From contig NZ_JRVC01000002.1 in assembly GCF_000807925.1 (NCBI RefSeq), positions 248,001-312,000 of the forward strand: 64,000 nt of DNA, written 5' to 3'. The notes under the pieces were generated by a model that made no database searches, was not told the origin of the DNA, and saw only the letters and a list, made by a program, of their open reading frames with translations. Positions 1-8,276 of this stretch are shown here, piece by piece (the first letter of the stretch is position 1; every line of letters begins with the position of its first letter). The translations under genes and the position numbers were made by a program. The DNA is from Novosphingobium subterraneum (GTDB lineage: Bacteria; Pseudomonadota; Alphaproteobacteria; Sphingomonadales; Sphingomonadaceae).

Positions 1-2
1 CC

Positions 3-2567
3 CTGCTGGCGGAAGAAGCCGCACACGCCGAGGAAGAAGCCGCCCTGCGTGCCGCTGAAGACGCGGAAGACGAAGACTACGCCGATGGCGAAGGCTACGA
101 TTCTGATGAAGGCGTGACCGAGGTCGACACGTCCGAAAAGGACCAGGTCGCCACCATCGAAGGCGGCGTCGTCGAGAACGGCTTCGACCACGAAGGTGAA
201 GAGGGCGACGAAGGCGAGGAAACCTCGCAAGCTTCGGACGAAGGCGAAGAGGGTGACAGCAACCGCCGTCGCGGCCGTCAGGGCCGTCGCCGTCAGGGCG
301 GTCGTTCGCAGGGCAAGGAAGCCGACGAACTGCGCGCCAAGCGCATGGCGCTGCGCCGTCGCTACAAGATCCAGGACGTGATCCAGCGCCGCCAGGTCCT
401 GCTCGTCCAGGTCGTCAAGGAAGAGCGTGGCAACAAGGGCGCCGCCCTCACTACCTACCTCAGCCTCGCCGGCCGCTACTGCGTGCTCATGCCGAACAGC
501 AGCCATGGCGGTGGCATCAGCCGCAAGATCAGCTCCTCGGCCGATCGCAAGCGCTTGAAGACGATCATCTCCGAAATGGAACTGCCGCGCTCGATGTCCT
601 GCATCGTCCGCACGGCCGGCCTCCAGCGCACCAAGCCCGAAATCAAGCGCGACTTCGACTACCTCGCCCGCCTGTGGGACGAGATCCGCGAACGCACGAT
701 GAAGTCGGTCGCGCCCGCCCTGATCCATTCGGATTCCGACCTGATCAAGCGCGCCATCCGCGACATCTACAATCGCGAGATCGAGGAAGTCGTGGTCGAG
801 GGCGAGCATGGCTATCGCGCCGCCAAGGACTTCATGAAGCTCCTGATGCCGAGCCACGCCAAGCGCGTGAAGGCCTATGCCGATCCGGTGCCGCTGTTCC
901 AGCGCTATGGGGCCGAAGACCAGCTCACCGCGATGTACGACCCGGTCGTGCAGCTCAAGTCTGGCGGCTACCTCGTCATCAACCCGACCGAGGCCCTGGT
1001 CTCGATCGACATCAACTCGGGCCGCTCCACCAAGGAGCACGGCATCGAGCAGACCGCGGTTGCCACCAACCTCGAAGCCGCGCGCGAAATTGCCCGCCAG
1101 CTCCGCCTGCGCGACATGGCCGGCCTCGTCGTGATCGACTTCATCGACATGGAATATGGATCGAACATCCGTAAGGTCGAAAAGGCGATGAAGGACGCGC
1201 TCAAGAACGATCGCGCCCGCATCCAGGTCGGTCGCATTTCCGGCTTCGGCCTGATGGAAATGAGCCGCCAGCGCCTGCGCACCGGCGTGCTCGAAGCCAC
1301 CACCCGCGCCTGCCCGCACTGCGACGGCTCGGGCCTCGTCCGCACCGCTTCGTCGGCCGGCCTGTCCGCGCTGCGCCTGATCGAGGACGAAGCCGCCAAG
1401 GGCAAGGGCAACGTCGTCACGCTCTACGCCTCGCAGGAAGCCGCAATCTACGTCCTCAACGCCAAGCGCGGCGATCTGGCCGAGATCGAGGAGCGCTACG
1501 GCGTCACCGTCGAAGTGATCCCCGAAGGTGAGAACGAAGGCGCCAAGATGCGCGTCGCCTCGCGCGGGCCCAAGCCTGAATTCGTCCCCCGCTTCGAACC
1601 GATCATCGAGCCCGAAGAGGACGATCTGGTCGAAGAGGACTTCGACGACGAGGAAGAAACCGAAGAGCAGCCCCGTCAGCAGCGCTCGCGCGACGGTGAC
1701 GAGGGTGACCGCGAGAGTCGCCGCAAGCGCCGCAAGCGCCGCCGTGGCCGCAACCGTGATCGCCGCGATGAGAACGGCGAGACCGAAAGCTCGGCCGAAG
1801 AAGGTGACGAGGCCGAAGGCGAAGAAGCTGAAGGCAGCGAAGCCGAAGGCACCGAAGGCGCTCACACCGACGAAGGCGATGACGGCAACGACCGTGGTCC
1901 GCGCAAGCGCCGCCGTCGCGGTCGTCGTCGGCGCGGTGGCCGTGAGAACGGCGAAGGCGCTGGCGAACACGCTGAAGGCGATCAGGGCGAAGTTGGTGCC
2001 GAGCAGGGTGAACCTGCCGAAGCCTCGGCAGAGCCCGCCCCGACCGAACCCGTCGTCGCCGAACCGCTCGTCGCCGAACCGGTCGCAGCCGAAGCGCCTG
2101 CCCCGGTCGAGGCCGAAGCCGCTCCTCTTGCAGAAGCAGCACCGGCCAAGCCCAAGCGGACGCGCAAGAAGAAGGCTGATGTCGCAGGTGAAGCCGAGGC
2201 TGCCCCTGTAGCCGAGGAAGCTCCGGTTTCTGCCCCTGCAGTCGAGGAAGCTGCGCCTGCGCCGGCCAAGCCCAAGCGCACCCGCAAGAAGAAGGTGGAA
2301 GCCGCTCCTGAAGCGCCTGCACCTGAAACCGAAGCTGCGCCCGTCGAAGCTGCGCCAGTAGAAGCTCCTGCGGCCGAAGCTGAAGCCCCGGCGGAAAAGC
2401 CCAAGCGCACGCGCCGCAAGAAGGCCGATGCCGTGGCTTCCGAAGCTGCTCCGGCAGAAACGGTCAGCGCAGAAGCGCCGGTCGCCGAAGACGTCGCGGC
2501 AGAAGCAGAAGCCGGCGAACAGTCTGCACCCCGTCGCGGCTGGTGGCAGCGCACCTTCGGCGCCTGA
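3..2567 (+). CDS. rne: Ribonuclease E (5' end outside the window)
   Basis: Endoribonuclease E/G, the core of the RNA degradosome and of rRNA and tRNA processing. The reading frame is open from base 3, so the true start and part of the N-terminal S1 region lie upstream; any ATG inside the window is internal. The catalytic half is clear: the VSIDINSGR strand near 990-1020 and VVIDFIDMEY near 1127-1155 carry the metal-binding aspartates, and CPHCDG near 1312-1329 is the zinc-link motif that joins protomers. Before the catalytic core is an acidic insert with an Arg-rich patch, as in alphaproteobacterial RNase E. After it come two Arg-rich RNA-binding blocks near 1715-1770 and 1900-1945, then a long Ala/Glu/Pro tail. 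The tail carries three copies of a Lys/Arg motif (KPKRTRKKK and variants) at about 2142-2173, 2262-2293 and 2391-2423. The C-terminal half is low complexity and probably a disordered scaffold. A terminator follows directly. Confidence 0.96.
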   Translation: MLAEEAAHAEEEAALRAAEDAEDEDYADGEGYDSDEGVTEVDTSEKDQVATIEGGVVENGFDHEGEEGDEGEETSQASDEGEEGDSNRRRGRQGRRRQGGRSQGKEADELRAKRMALRRRYKIQDVIQRRQVLLVQVVKEERGNKGAALTTYLSLAGRYCVLMPNSSHGGGISRKISSSADRKRLKTIISEMELPRSMSCIVRTAGLQRTKPEIKRDFDYLARLWDEIRERTMKSVAPALIHSDSDLIKRAIRDIYNREIEEVVVEGEHGYRAAKDFMKLLMPSHAKRVKAYADPVPLFQRYGAEDQLTAMYDPVVQLKSGGYLVINPTEALVSIDINSGRSTKEHGIEQTAVATNLEAAREIARQLRLRDMAGLVVIDFIDMEYGSNIRKVEKAMKDALKNDRARIQVGRISGFGLMEMSRQRLRTGVLEATTRACPHCDGSGLVRTASSAGLSALRLIEDEAAKGKGNVVTLYASQEAAIYVLNAKRGDLAEIEERYGVTVEVIPEGENEGAKMRVASRGPKPEFVPRFEPIIEPEEDDLVEEDFDDEEETEEQPRQQRSRDGDEGDRESRRKRRKRRRGRNRDRRDENGETESSAEEGDEAEGEEAEGSEAEGTEGAHTDEGDDGNDRGPRKRRRRGRRRRGGRENGEGAGEHAEGDQGEVGAEQGEPAEASAEPAPTEPVVAEPLVAEPVAAEAPAPVEAEAAPLAEAAPAKPKRTRKKKADVAGEAEAAPVAEEAPVSAPAVEEAAPAPAKPKRTRKKKVEAAPEAPAPETEAAPVEAAPVEAPAAEAEAPAEKPKRTRRKKADAVASEAAPAETVSAEAPVAEDVAAEAEAGEQSAPRRGWWQRTFGA

Positions 2568-2590
2568 CCACAGGCTCCGGCCCCAGACAG

Positions 2591-2621
2591 AAAGGCCCCG
2601 CCAGCAATGGCGGGGCCTTTT
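2591..2621 (+). terminator. Rho-independent terminator after rne
   Basis: The stem AAAGGCCCCGCC pairs with GGCGGGGCCTTTT around the loop AGCAAT. It lies 24 bases after the rne stop. The A-rich left side and T-rich right side could let it work in both directions. Confidence 0.85.
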
Positions 2622-2707
2622 GCTATCCGCTCAGCACCCATGCTGCTCTGGTTGACCGGCGCTGTCGGCCCCGCCATGGTAACGCAAACAGCATCTGGGA
2701 GATGGAC

Positions 2708-3847
2708 ATGCGCAAAGAATTCCTGACCACGGCGGCAGCCCTCGGACTTGGCTTGGGCGCGATGGCCCATGCTGCGACGGCCCCTGCCGCGCCGGTGCTT
2801 GATTGCCCCCTCGGCCGCCAGCCGCTCTCCACCCAATCCCCCCTGGCCGACGTGCTCTCTGTTCCCGCCGGCAAGGCGGTGGTCGAAGCCGCCTCGCCCG
2901 GCCTTGCCGATGCCATGATGCACCCCTTCGGCGGCGGCGCCCTGCCTCCCGGCTTCGATCGCATCGTCACCCCGCGCTCGGTCCTCGCCATGCTCGGCAA
3001 GACCGACCCCGCCCCCAGCGCCCGGCTCGACAAGGACTTGGCCAAGGTGCGCCTCACCAATGCCGACGTCGCCATCCGCTGCCGCACCTACGACAATGAC
3101 CGCCCCGCGATCCCCGCCGATCTTCCGCGCCCGGCCATCCTCGTCTTCGGCAAGATCACCGGCTTTCGCGACAGCCCCTCGGTCAATGCCGCCGAAACCG
3201 CGCTCAAGGGCATCGCGGCCCGCCATGGCTGGGGCATCGTCTTCACTGACAGGGGCGGCGTCTTCAACGCAGCGGACCTTTCCCGGTTCGACGCTGTGGT
3301 GTGGAACAATGTCAGCGGCGATGCGCTGACGATCCCACAGCGCGCCGCGTTCCGCAAATATGTCGAAAGCGGCGGCGGCTATGCCGGCATCCACGGCTCG
3401 GGCGGCGATCCGCAGTTCTTCTGGAACTGGTACGCCGATACCCTGATCGGTGCGCGCTTCATCGGCCACCCGATGGCCCCGCAGTTCCAGGAAGCCCGCG
3501 TCGTGATGGAAGACCGCGCCCACCCGGCAACCCATGGCCTGCCCGGCGAATGGCGCATGACCGAAGAATGGTACTCCTTCGATCGCAGCGTCCGCCCGCT
3601 GCCCCGCACCCGCGTCCTCGCTTCGCTCGATGAAACCACCTACAAGCCCGGCGAAGGCTTCGGTCGCAAGATGGCGATGGGCGATCACCCGATCGCGTGG
3701 ACCCGCTGCCTCGGCAAGGGCCGCAGCTTCTACACCGCCATCGGCCACCGGCCCGAGAACTACAGCCAGCCCGAAAGCCTGCAACTGCTCGATCAGGGCA
3801 TCCTCTGGGCCATGGGCCTCAGCCCCGAAAGCTGCGCCGCGAAGTGA
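2708..3847 (+). CDS. Secreted ThuA-domain protein
   Basis: Predicted 379-residue exported protein with a ThuA-like (class I glutamine amidotransferase-like fold) domain. ThuA domains occur in trehalose utilisation proteins and sugar-related enzymes; the reaction is not established. I chose the ATG at 2708 because GGGAG at 2697-2701 sits 6 nt upstream, too close to the in-frame ATG at 2702. Residues 1 to about 22 form a signal peptide ending AMAHA. Residues of roughly 30-125 match no domain I recognise. The ThuA part begins near LVFGKITGFRDSPSVN and includes WNNVSGDALT, GGGYAGIHGSGGD and, near the end, YTAIGHRPENY. It stands between rne and a methyltransferase gene, 74 bases before the latter. 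The GH43 glycosidase nearby makes a role in plant sugar use plausible, but that is inference. Confidence 0.82.
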   Translation: MRKEFLTTAAALGLGLGAMAHAATAPAAPVLDCPLGRQPLSTQSPLADVLSVPAGKAVVEAASPGLADAMMHPFGGGALPPGFDRIVTPRSVLAMLGKTDPAPSARLDKDLAKVRLTNADVAIRCRTYDNDRPAIPADLPRPAILVFGKITGFRDSPSVNAAETALKGIAARHGWGIVFTDRGGVFNAADLSRFDAVVWNNVSGDALTIPQRAAFRKYVESGGGYAGIHGSGGDPQFFWNWYADTLIGARFIGHPMAPQFQEARVVMEDRAHPATHGLPGEWRMTEEWYSFDRSVRPLPRTRVLASLDETTYKPGEGFGRKMAMGDHPIAWTRCLGKGRSFYTAIGHRPENYSQPESLQLLDQGILWAMGLSPESCAAK

Positions 3848-3921
3848 AATCCCACGGCGCGGCCAATTGCGCCGCGCCGCTCTCTTTGCCAGTCTGCCCG
3901 GATAACAGACGGGGAAACGGG

Positions 3922-4554
3922 ATGGGACTGAAAGCCGTTTGGGACGCACACGTCGTTCCGCGCATGATCAAATGTGCCTGCGCGTCGCCGAACATCATGG
4001 AGCTTCGCGCCGGCGTCGTGCCCCGCGCGCAGGGCCGCGTGTTCGAGATCGGCTGCGGTGGTGGGCTAAACCAGCAGTTCTATGATCCCGCCCGCGTCAC
4101 CGGGTTCGCCGGCATTGACCCTTCCGGCAAGCTGCTCGACTATGCGCGCGAGGCCGCCGCCCGCAAGGGCTGGCAGGCCGACATCCGCAAAGGCGTGGGC
4201 GAGGACATTCCCTTCTGTGACGAGACCTTCGACACCGCCGTCTGCACTTACACGCTCTGTTCGGTCGATGATCCGGCCAAGGTCCTGTCCGAACTGCGCC
4301 GCATCCTTAAGCCCGGCGGCACCCTGCTGTTCCTCGAACACGGCCTCAGCCCCGATGCCGACGTGGCGAAATGGCAGCGCCGGATCGAGCCTGTCTGGAA
4401 ACCCCTGATGGGCGGCTGCCATCTTTCCCGCGCCGTCACCGCCCCGGTCCTCGGTGCCGGCTTCCAGCTCGAACACCCGGGCCACCAGTACATGCCCGGC
4501 ATGCCGAAGTGGGCCGCGTGGATGGAATGGGGCGCCGCCACCAAACTGCGCTGA
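3922..4554 (+). CDS. Class I SAM-dependent methyltransferase
   Basis: A 210-residue methyltransferase of the UbiE/METTL7-like type. The SAM-binding motif I is VFEIGCGGGLNQQF at about residues 40-53, followed by the acidic loop GIDPSG. Motif VCTYTLCSVDD (post-II) and the RILKPGGTLLFLEH strand are also typical. I placed the start at the ATG at 3922, behind a GGGGAAACGGG purine tract; the open frame further upstream overlaps the ThuA gene. The Cys-rich start (IKCACASPNIMELR) resembles small-molecule or thiol methyltransferases such as METTL7, but the substrate cannot be read from sequence. It is soluble, with no signal peptide. Confidence 0.85.
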   Translation: MGLKAVWDAHVVPRMIKCACASPNIMELRAGVVPRAQGRVFEIGCGGGLNQQFYDPARVTGFAGIDPSGKLLDYAREAAARKGWQADIRKGVGEDIPFCDETFDTAVCTYTLCSVDDPAKVLSELRRILKPGGTLLFLEHGLSPDADVAKWQRRIEPVWKPLMGGCHLSRAVTAPVLGAGFQLEHPGHQYMPGMPKWAAWMEWGAATKLR

Positions 4555-4600
4555 CCCCATTCCTCCCCGGTGCGCCTGTCCCTGCGGAGGCCGGGAGGAA

Positions 4601-4690
4601 GAGGGACCATCGAAGATGGTAGAGGGGCAACCCCGCTTCAATTCCTCCCCGCCCCGGGGAGGGGGACCACCGCAGGTGGTGGAGGGGCAC
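4601..4690. repeat. Sphingomonad-type intergenic palindromic repeat, two units
   Basis: Two related units lie in tandem: GGGACCATCGAAGATGGTAG at 4603-4622 and GGGGACCACCGCAGGTGGTG at 4662-4681. Each contains a short dyad (ACCATC/GATGGT; ACCACC/GGTGGT) and each is followed by AGAGGGGCA or GAGGGGCA. Between them lies a GC-rich hairpin, CCTCCCCGCCCCGGGGAGG. This looks like a dispersed REP-type element. The rest of the 274-base gap between the methyltransferase and the GH43 gene holds no gene I can support. Confidence 0.6.
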
Positions 4691-4828
4691 CCGCAAGACC
4701 ACACACCCGCACGTCGCGTCCCGCTAATCCTTCGCCTATCGCAGGATCATGCGACGTCTGTTAGACGGAAGATTTCCTGCACAGCTAGGGCGCGCCAGCC
4801 CGTAACTCGCAACAGGATGGCACGTCCG

Positions 4829-6484
4829 TCACTCCAACGCGCGGTATTGGAAATTGCGGAACAGGACTCGGCCATCGCCCGAAGCGAAAAGCGCAGGCCG
4901 CAGGCTCAGCAGGTTGTCGACAGTGTTGGCGTTATAACCGGTCACTTCCGAGCGTACCCCGTGGCGGGTCCAGTTCTTGCCATCGAGACTATAGTAGAAT
5001 GTCACCACCTGATCGCGGTTGGTGATGCGCATGAACATGCGGCGGGCCGGTGGTGCAGGCTCCGGCCAATAGGACGCCTTGCCACCGCGATAGCTGGTCA
5101 TCCGCGTGCCATCGATGCCCATGCCGAGGTAAAGCCGGTCGTCAAAGAACAGCAGAAGGCCGCCGGTGACCTGGCCTTGAAGTTCGGCATCCACGGTCAC
5201 CTCGTAGGCGCGGTCACCGACCTGCTGGGTGACGACCACGCCGTTCGACGGACCGGTGCCCTTGGCCTTCAGCGAAAGTGTGCGATCGGCAACGGCGATG
5301 CGGGCTTTCTCGGCAGGCGTGCTACCGTAAAGGCTCCACAGCGTGCCGAAACGGTCGCTCTCGAAGGCGTCGGAATGCGGCATCCCATGCACTTCTGCCG
5401 CAGCCGCAGGCTTGGGCAGCGGCTTCGAAAGGTCCCCGCCCGTCGCGCGGAACCATCCGTCGGCAGTCCATTCGATCGGTTCGAGCAGGGTCTGGCGGCC
5501 GAGCGTGTGATAGCCGTTCTCATAGCCGTGGTAGATCATGTACCACTTGCCGCCCGGCCCTTCGACGCACGTGGCGTGCCCGCGTGACCACCACATTTCA
5601 TCCTTCGAAAGCGTGCGCTGGATCGGATTGTGCGGGCAATGCTCCCACGGTCCGTTGATCGAACGCGACCGCGCCGCGACGATCATGTGACCGGTGGCCG
5701 GGCCGCTGGTGCCGCCGACCGCATTGACCAGATAGAAATAGCCGCCCTTGCGGAACAGCTTCGGGCCTTCAGGAGACCACGCCTCGGTGATCCAGTCATC
5801 GGGATATCGCCAGGCCTCGTAGACGGTCTCGATCGGGCCGGCCGTGGCAAGGCCATCGGCGGTGAGGCGAACGCGCTTGCCATCGTTGAAGAATAGGTAG
5901 CGGTGGCCGTCCTCGCCGACGACGTGGCCCGGGTCGATCAGTCCGCCAACCTTGAGGTCGATCGGATCGCTCCAAGGGCCGGCCATCGAAGGCGCATGAA
6001 TCACGTAAGTGTTTGCGAAACTTGGGAGATCGGGCGACCATGGCGCTTTCATGAAAGGGATGTAGATGAAATAGCGCCCGTCATGCTTCGCGATGTCGAC
6101 CGCGAACACCGTCCCCAGTGGCTTGGCCAGAGCCGGGCCGACCGGACGCCAGTTCACCACATCGCGCGAATGCCAGATCAGCAGCCCGGGCGCAGAATCG
6201 AACGAGGAGTGCGTCATGTAATAGTCGTCGCCGTCCTTGAGCACGGACGGATCGGCATAGTCACCTGAAAGGATCGGGTTCAGATAGCGCCCGTCACCAA
6301 GGTCCGCGATGCGCTGGCCTTCGATACCAGTTCGCCATACGGGTGTGGCTGCAGGCTTGGATTTGCCAACGGAACATGCCCCCGCGGACTTGGCGGAAGC
6401 GCTGGCGCGAGACCCGGGCAAGCCTGCAATTGATCCCAAGGCACCTGCTGCGGCAAGCTTTATCAACGTTCTGCGCGATTCCAC
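4829..6484 (-). CDS. Tat-exported GH43 family glycoside hydrolase
   Basis: A 551-residue secreted glycosidase of family 43 (five-bladed propeller beta-xylosidases and arabinofuranosidases). The catalytic base is Asp78 in GDYADPSVLKDG. The pKa-modulating Asp is probably in GGLIDPGHVVG, and the general acid Glu in AWSPEGPKL. After about residue 365 comes a beta-sandwich domain typical of GH43 C-termini, with FESDRFGTLWSLYG and GGLLLFFDDRLYLG. I chose the GTG at 6484, giving MESRRTLIKL, because TGGGAG lies 6 nt upstream. The longer TTG start at 6511 has no such site. The N-terminus is a clear twin-arginine signal: SRR followed by a hydrophobic Ala/Gly/Leu stretch. It is a monocistronic minus-strand gene. 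Substrate is probably xylan or arabinan side chains. Confidence 0.88.
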   Translation of the reverse strand: MESRRTLIKLAAAGALGSIAGLPGSRASASAKSAGACSVGKSKPAATPVWRTGIEGQRIADLGDGRYLNPILSGDYADPSVLKDGDDYYMTHSSFDSAPGLLIWHSRDVVNWRPVGPALAKPLGTVFAVDIAKHDGRYFIYIPFMKAPWSPDLPSFANTYVIHAPSMAGPWSDPIDLKVGGLIDPGHVVGEDGHRYLFFNDGKRVRLTADGLATAGPIETVYEAWRYPDDWITEAWSPEGPKLFRKGGYFYLVNAVGGTSGPATGHMIVAARSRSINGPWEHCPHNPIQRTLSKDEMWWSRGHATCVEGPGGKWYMIYHGYENGYHTLGRQTLLEPIEWTADGWFRATGGDLSKPLPKPAAAAEVHGMPHSDAFESDRFGTLWSLYGSTPAEKARIAVADRTLSLKAKGTGPSNGVVVTQQVGDRAYEVTVDAELQGQVTGGLLLFFDDRLYLGMGIDGTRMTSYRGGKASYWPEPAPPARRMFMRITNRDQVVTFYYSLDGKNWTRHGVRSEVTGYNANTVDNLLSLRPALFASGDGRVLFRNFQYRALE

Positions 6485-7009
6485 GACCCACTCCCAGAAA
6501 TTAGGATGCAAATTCTATTTCATAGTGGAGAGCCTTGCAATCCTACAAGGACATTCCTCGAACAACAGGTCGGCGCCTTTGCAAGTGGAGACAGCCGACC
6601 ACTCTTTGCTGTCCTACACGACGGCGAAATGGCATGGTGACGATATGAGCGCCCAACCCTCTTCGCCTGCCTTCCGGCCCGAAACCTCTCGCAAGGATCC
6701 CCCCCTTTCTTCCGAAGGACAAATGGGGCGGTGGCAGTCGCCCGGGCGACTGACGGGGGGGGGGCACCGCCCCAAACTCCACTTCACATATGCGAACAAA
6801 ACCTGAACACTGCGTCAGGAATCCCCCGGAAGCGCCCGGAACTGGCCCAGCCCGAATTTCCCTGGACCGTGTAAACCCCGTAAACCCCTCTTCACATCCA
6901 TGAAGCGCCGCACCTCTACCAACGGGCAGTTCAGAGCCTCTTGCCCCCCGCGCTGCAATCGCTAAGGACGACTCAGCAAGCCGCAAAGCACGCAACACAG
7001 GACAGAACG
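6485..7009. other. Gene-free divergent spacer between GH43 gene and sdhB
   Basis: About 525 bases with no convincing gene. It should hold the GH43 promoter (minus) and the sdhB promoter and leader (plus). The middle contains a strong dyad and a run of ten G, listed separately. A 49-codon ATG frame at 6644 translates the dyad into low-complexity sequence and has no support as a gene. Confidence 0.6.
6725..6773. repeat. Nested palindrome with a ten-G run in the sdhB upstream region
   Basis: The outer arms GGGGCGGTG (6725-6733) and CACCGCCCC (6765-6773) enclose a perfect 18-bp palindrome, CAGTCGCCCGGGCGACTG (6735-6752), and a run of ten G at 6755-6764. It may be a REP-type element or a leader hairpin. 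It lies about 240 bases before sdhB. Confidence 0.6.
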
Positions 7010-7792
7010 ATGGCGACCTTCTCGCTCCCGAAGAACTCCACGATCACCGGCAAGGCCCGCCACCATGCGTCGGCCACCAACGGCAAGATCCGCAAGTTCA
7101 AGGTCTATCGTTACGATCCCGACAGCGGCGAGAACCCGCGCTATGACACGTTCGAGATCGATCTCGACCAGTGCGGCCCGATGGTGCTCGATGCGCTGAT
7201 CAAGATGAAGGGTGAACAGGACCCCACCCTCACCTTCCGCCGCTCCTGCCGCGAAGGGATCTGCGGTTCGTGCGCGATGAACATGAACGGTCGCAACGGC
7301 CTCGCCTGCACCACCGCGATCGAGGACCTGTCCGGCGAAATCCGCATCACCCCGCTGCCGCACATGGAGGTGATCAAGGACCTCGTCCCCGATTTCACCC
7401 ACTTCTACGCGCAGTACGCCTCGATCCGCCCCTGGCTGCAAACCGTCAGCCCCACGCCTTCGGGCAAGGAGCGTCTGCAGTCGCCCGAACAGCGTGAAAA
7501 GCTCGACGGTCTTTACGAGTGCATCCTGTGCGCCTGCTGCAGCACCTCGTGCCCGAGCTACTGGTGGAACTCCGACAAGTTCCTCGGCCCCGCCATCCTG
7601 CTCCAGGCCTATCGCTGGCTGGCCGACAGCCGCGACGAGATGACCGGTGAGCGTCTGGACGAGCTGGAAGATCCCTTCCGCCTCTATCGCTGCCACACGA
7701 TCATGAACTGCGCGAACGTCTGCCCGAAGGGCCTCTCGCCCGCGCGCGCCATCGCCGAAATCAAGAAGATGCAGGCAGAGCGTCTCGTCTGA
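7010..7792 (+). CDS. sdhB: Succinate dehydrogenase iron-sulfur subunit
   Basis: The 260-residue iron-sulfur subunit of respiratory complex II, which passes electrons from the FAD of SdhA to ubiquinone. The N-terminal ferredoxin domain carries the [2Fe-2S] cysteines in [13 protein letters not shown] and the later ACTT. The C-terminal domain has [17 protein letters not shown] and NCANVCPKG for the [4Fe-4S] and [3Fe-4S] clusters. Length is normal. The ATG at 7010 follows an AGGACAG site. sdhC, sdhD and sdhA are not in this window; upstream is a glycosidase on the other strand, so sdhB is separated from them. The thioesterase gene begins 4 nt downstream, followed by overlapping zapE, so the three probably form one operon. 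Confidence 0.97.
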   Translation: MATFSLPKNSTITGKARHHASATNGKIRKFKVYRYDPDSGENPRYDTFEIDLDQCGPMVLDALIKMKGEQDPTLTFRRSCREGICGSCAMNMNGRNGLACTTAIEDLSGEIRITPLPHMEVIKDLVPDFTHFYAQYASIRPWLQTVSPTPSGKERLQSPEQREKLDGLYECILCACCSTSCPSYWWNSDKFLGPAILLQAYRWLADSRDEMTGERLDELEDPFRLYRCHTIMNCANVCPKGLSPARAIAEIKKMQAERLV

Positions 7793-7796
7793 TCCG

Positions 7797-8276
7797 GTGA
7801 GCGAGCAAGCCTTCCGTTATGAACCGGCCGAGGACCAACCCGGCTGGTTCACCTGGAACCTGACCGACGAGACCCGCTTCAACGCCCAGACCATGGGCCG
7901 GATGCTGACGCGGATCGAGGAAGGCGCCGATGGCATCCGCCGCGCCCGCCTGCGCATGTTCCCGGAGCGTCGGCACTCCAACCTGCTCGATGCGGTCCAC
8001 GGCGGCGTCACCCTCGCCCTCATCGACATCGCGCTCTTCGCGGCGATGCGCACTCTCCTTGCGGGCGACGCTGCAGGCTCGGTCACCCTCGACTTGTCCA
8101 GCCAGTTCATCGGTGCAGGCCGCATCGGAGAGCCACTCGATGCGGTAACGGAAGTGCTCCGCGAAACCGGCCGCCTGGTGTTCCTTCGCGGTCTCGTCGT
8201 TCAGGGCGATGACATGATCGCCGCATTCAACGGCACGATCCGCAAGCCGAGTCCGAAAAAGCCGATCAGGCGATGA
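7797..8276 (+). CDS. Hotdog-fold (PaaI-like) thioesterase
   Basis: A 159-residue single hotdog-fold protein. The segment SNLLDAVHGGVTLALIDIAL matches the active-site helix of PaaI-type acyl-CoA thioesterases, with a catalytic Asp/Glu near the HGG turn. The start is GTG at 7797, 4 nt after the sdhB stop, and the stop overlaps zapE by 4 nt (ATGA). That placement implies translational coupling. Natural substrate unknown. Confidence 0.85.
   Translation: MSEQAFRYEPAEDQPGWFTWNLTDETRFNAQTMGRMLTRIEEGADGIRRARLRMFPERRHSNLLDAVHGGVTLALIDIALFAAMRTLLAGDAAGSVTLDLSSQFIGAGRIGEPLDAVTEVLRETGRLVFLRGLVVQGDDMIAAFNGTIRKPSPKKPIRR

Noticed and set aside
1982..3949. 655-codon minus-strand open frame
   Set aside because: It is the reverse shadow of the GC-rich rne tail and the ThuA gene; the plus-strand proteins have clear domains and this one does not.
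6644..6806. Short ATG frame before sdhB
   Set aside because: Translates a palindromic repeat and has no ribosome site.
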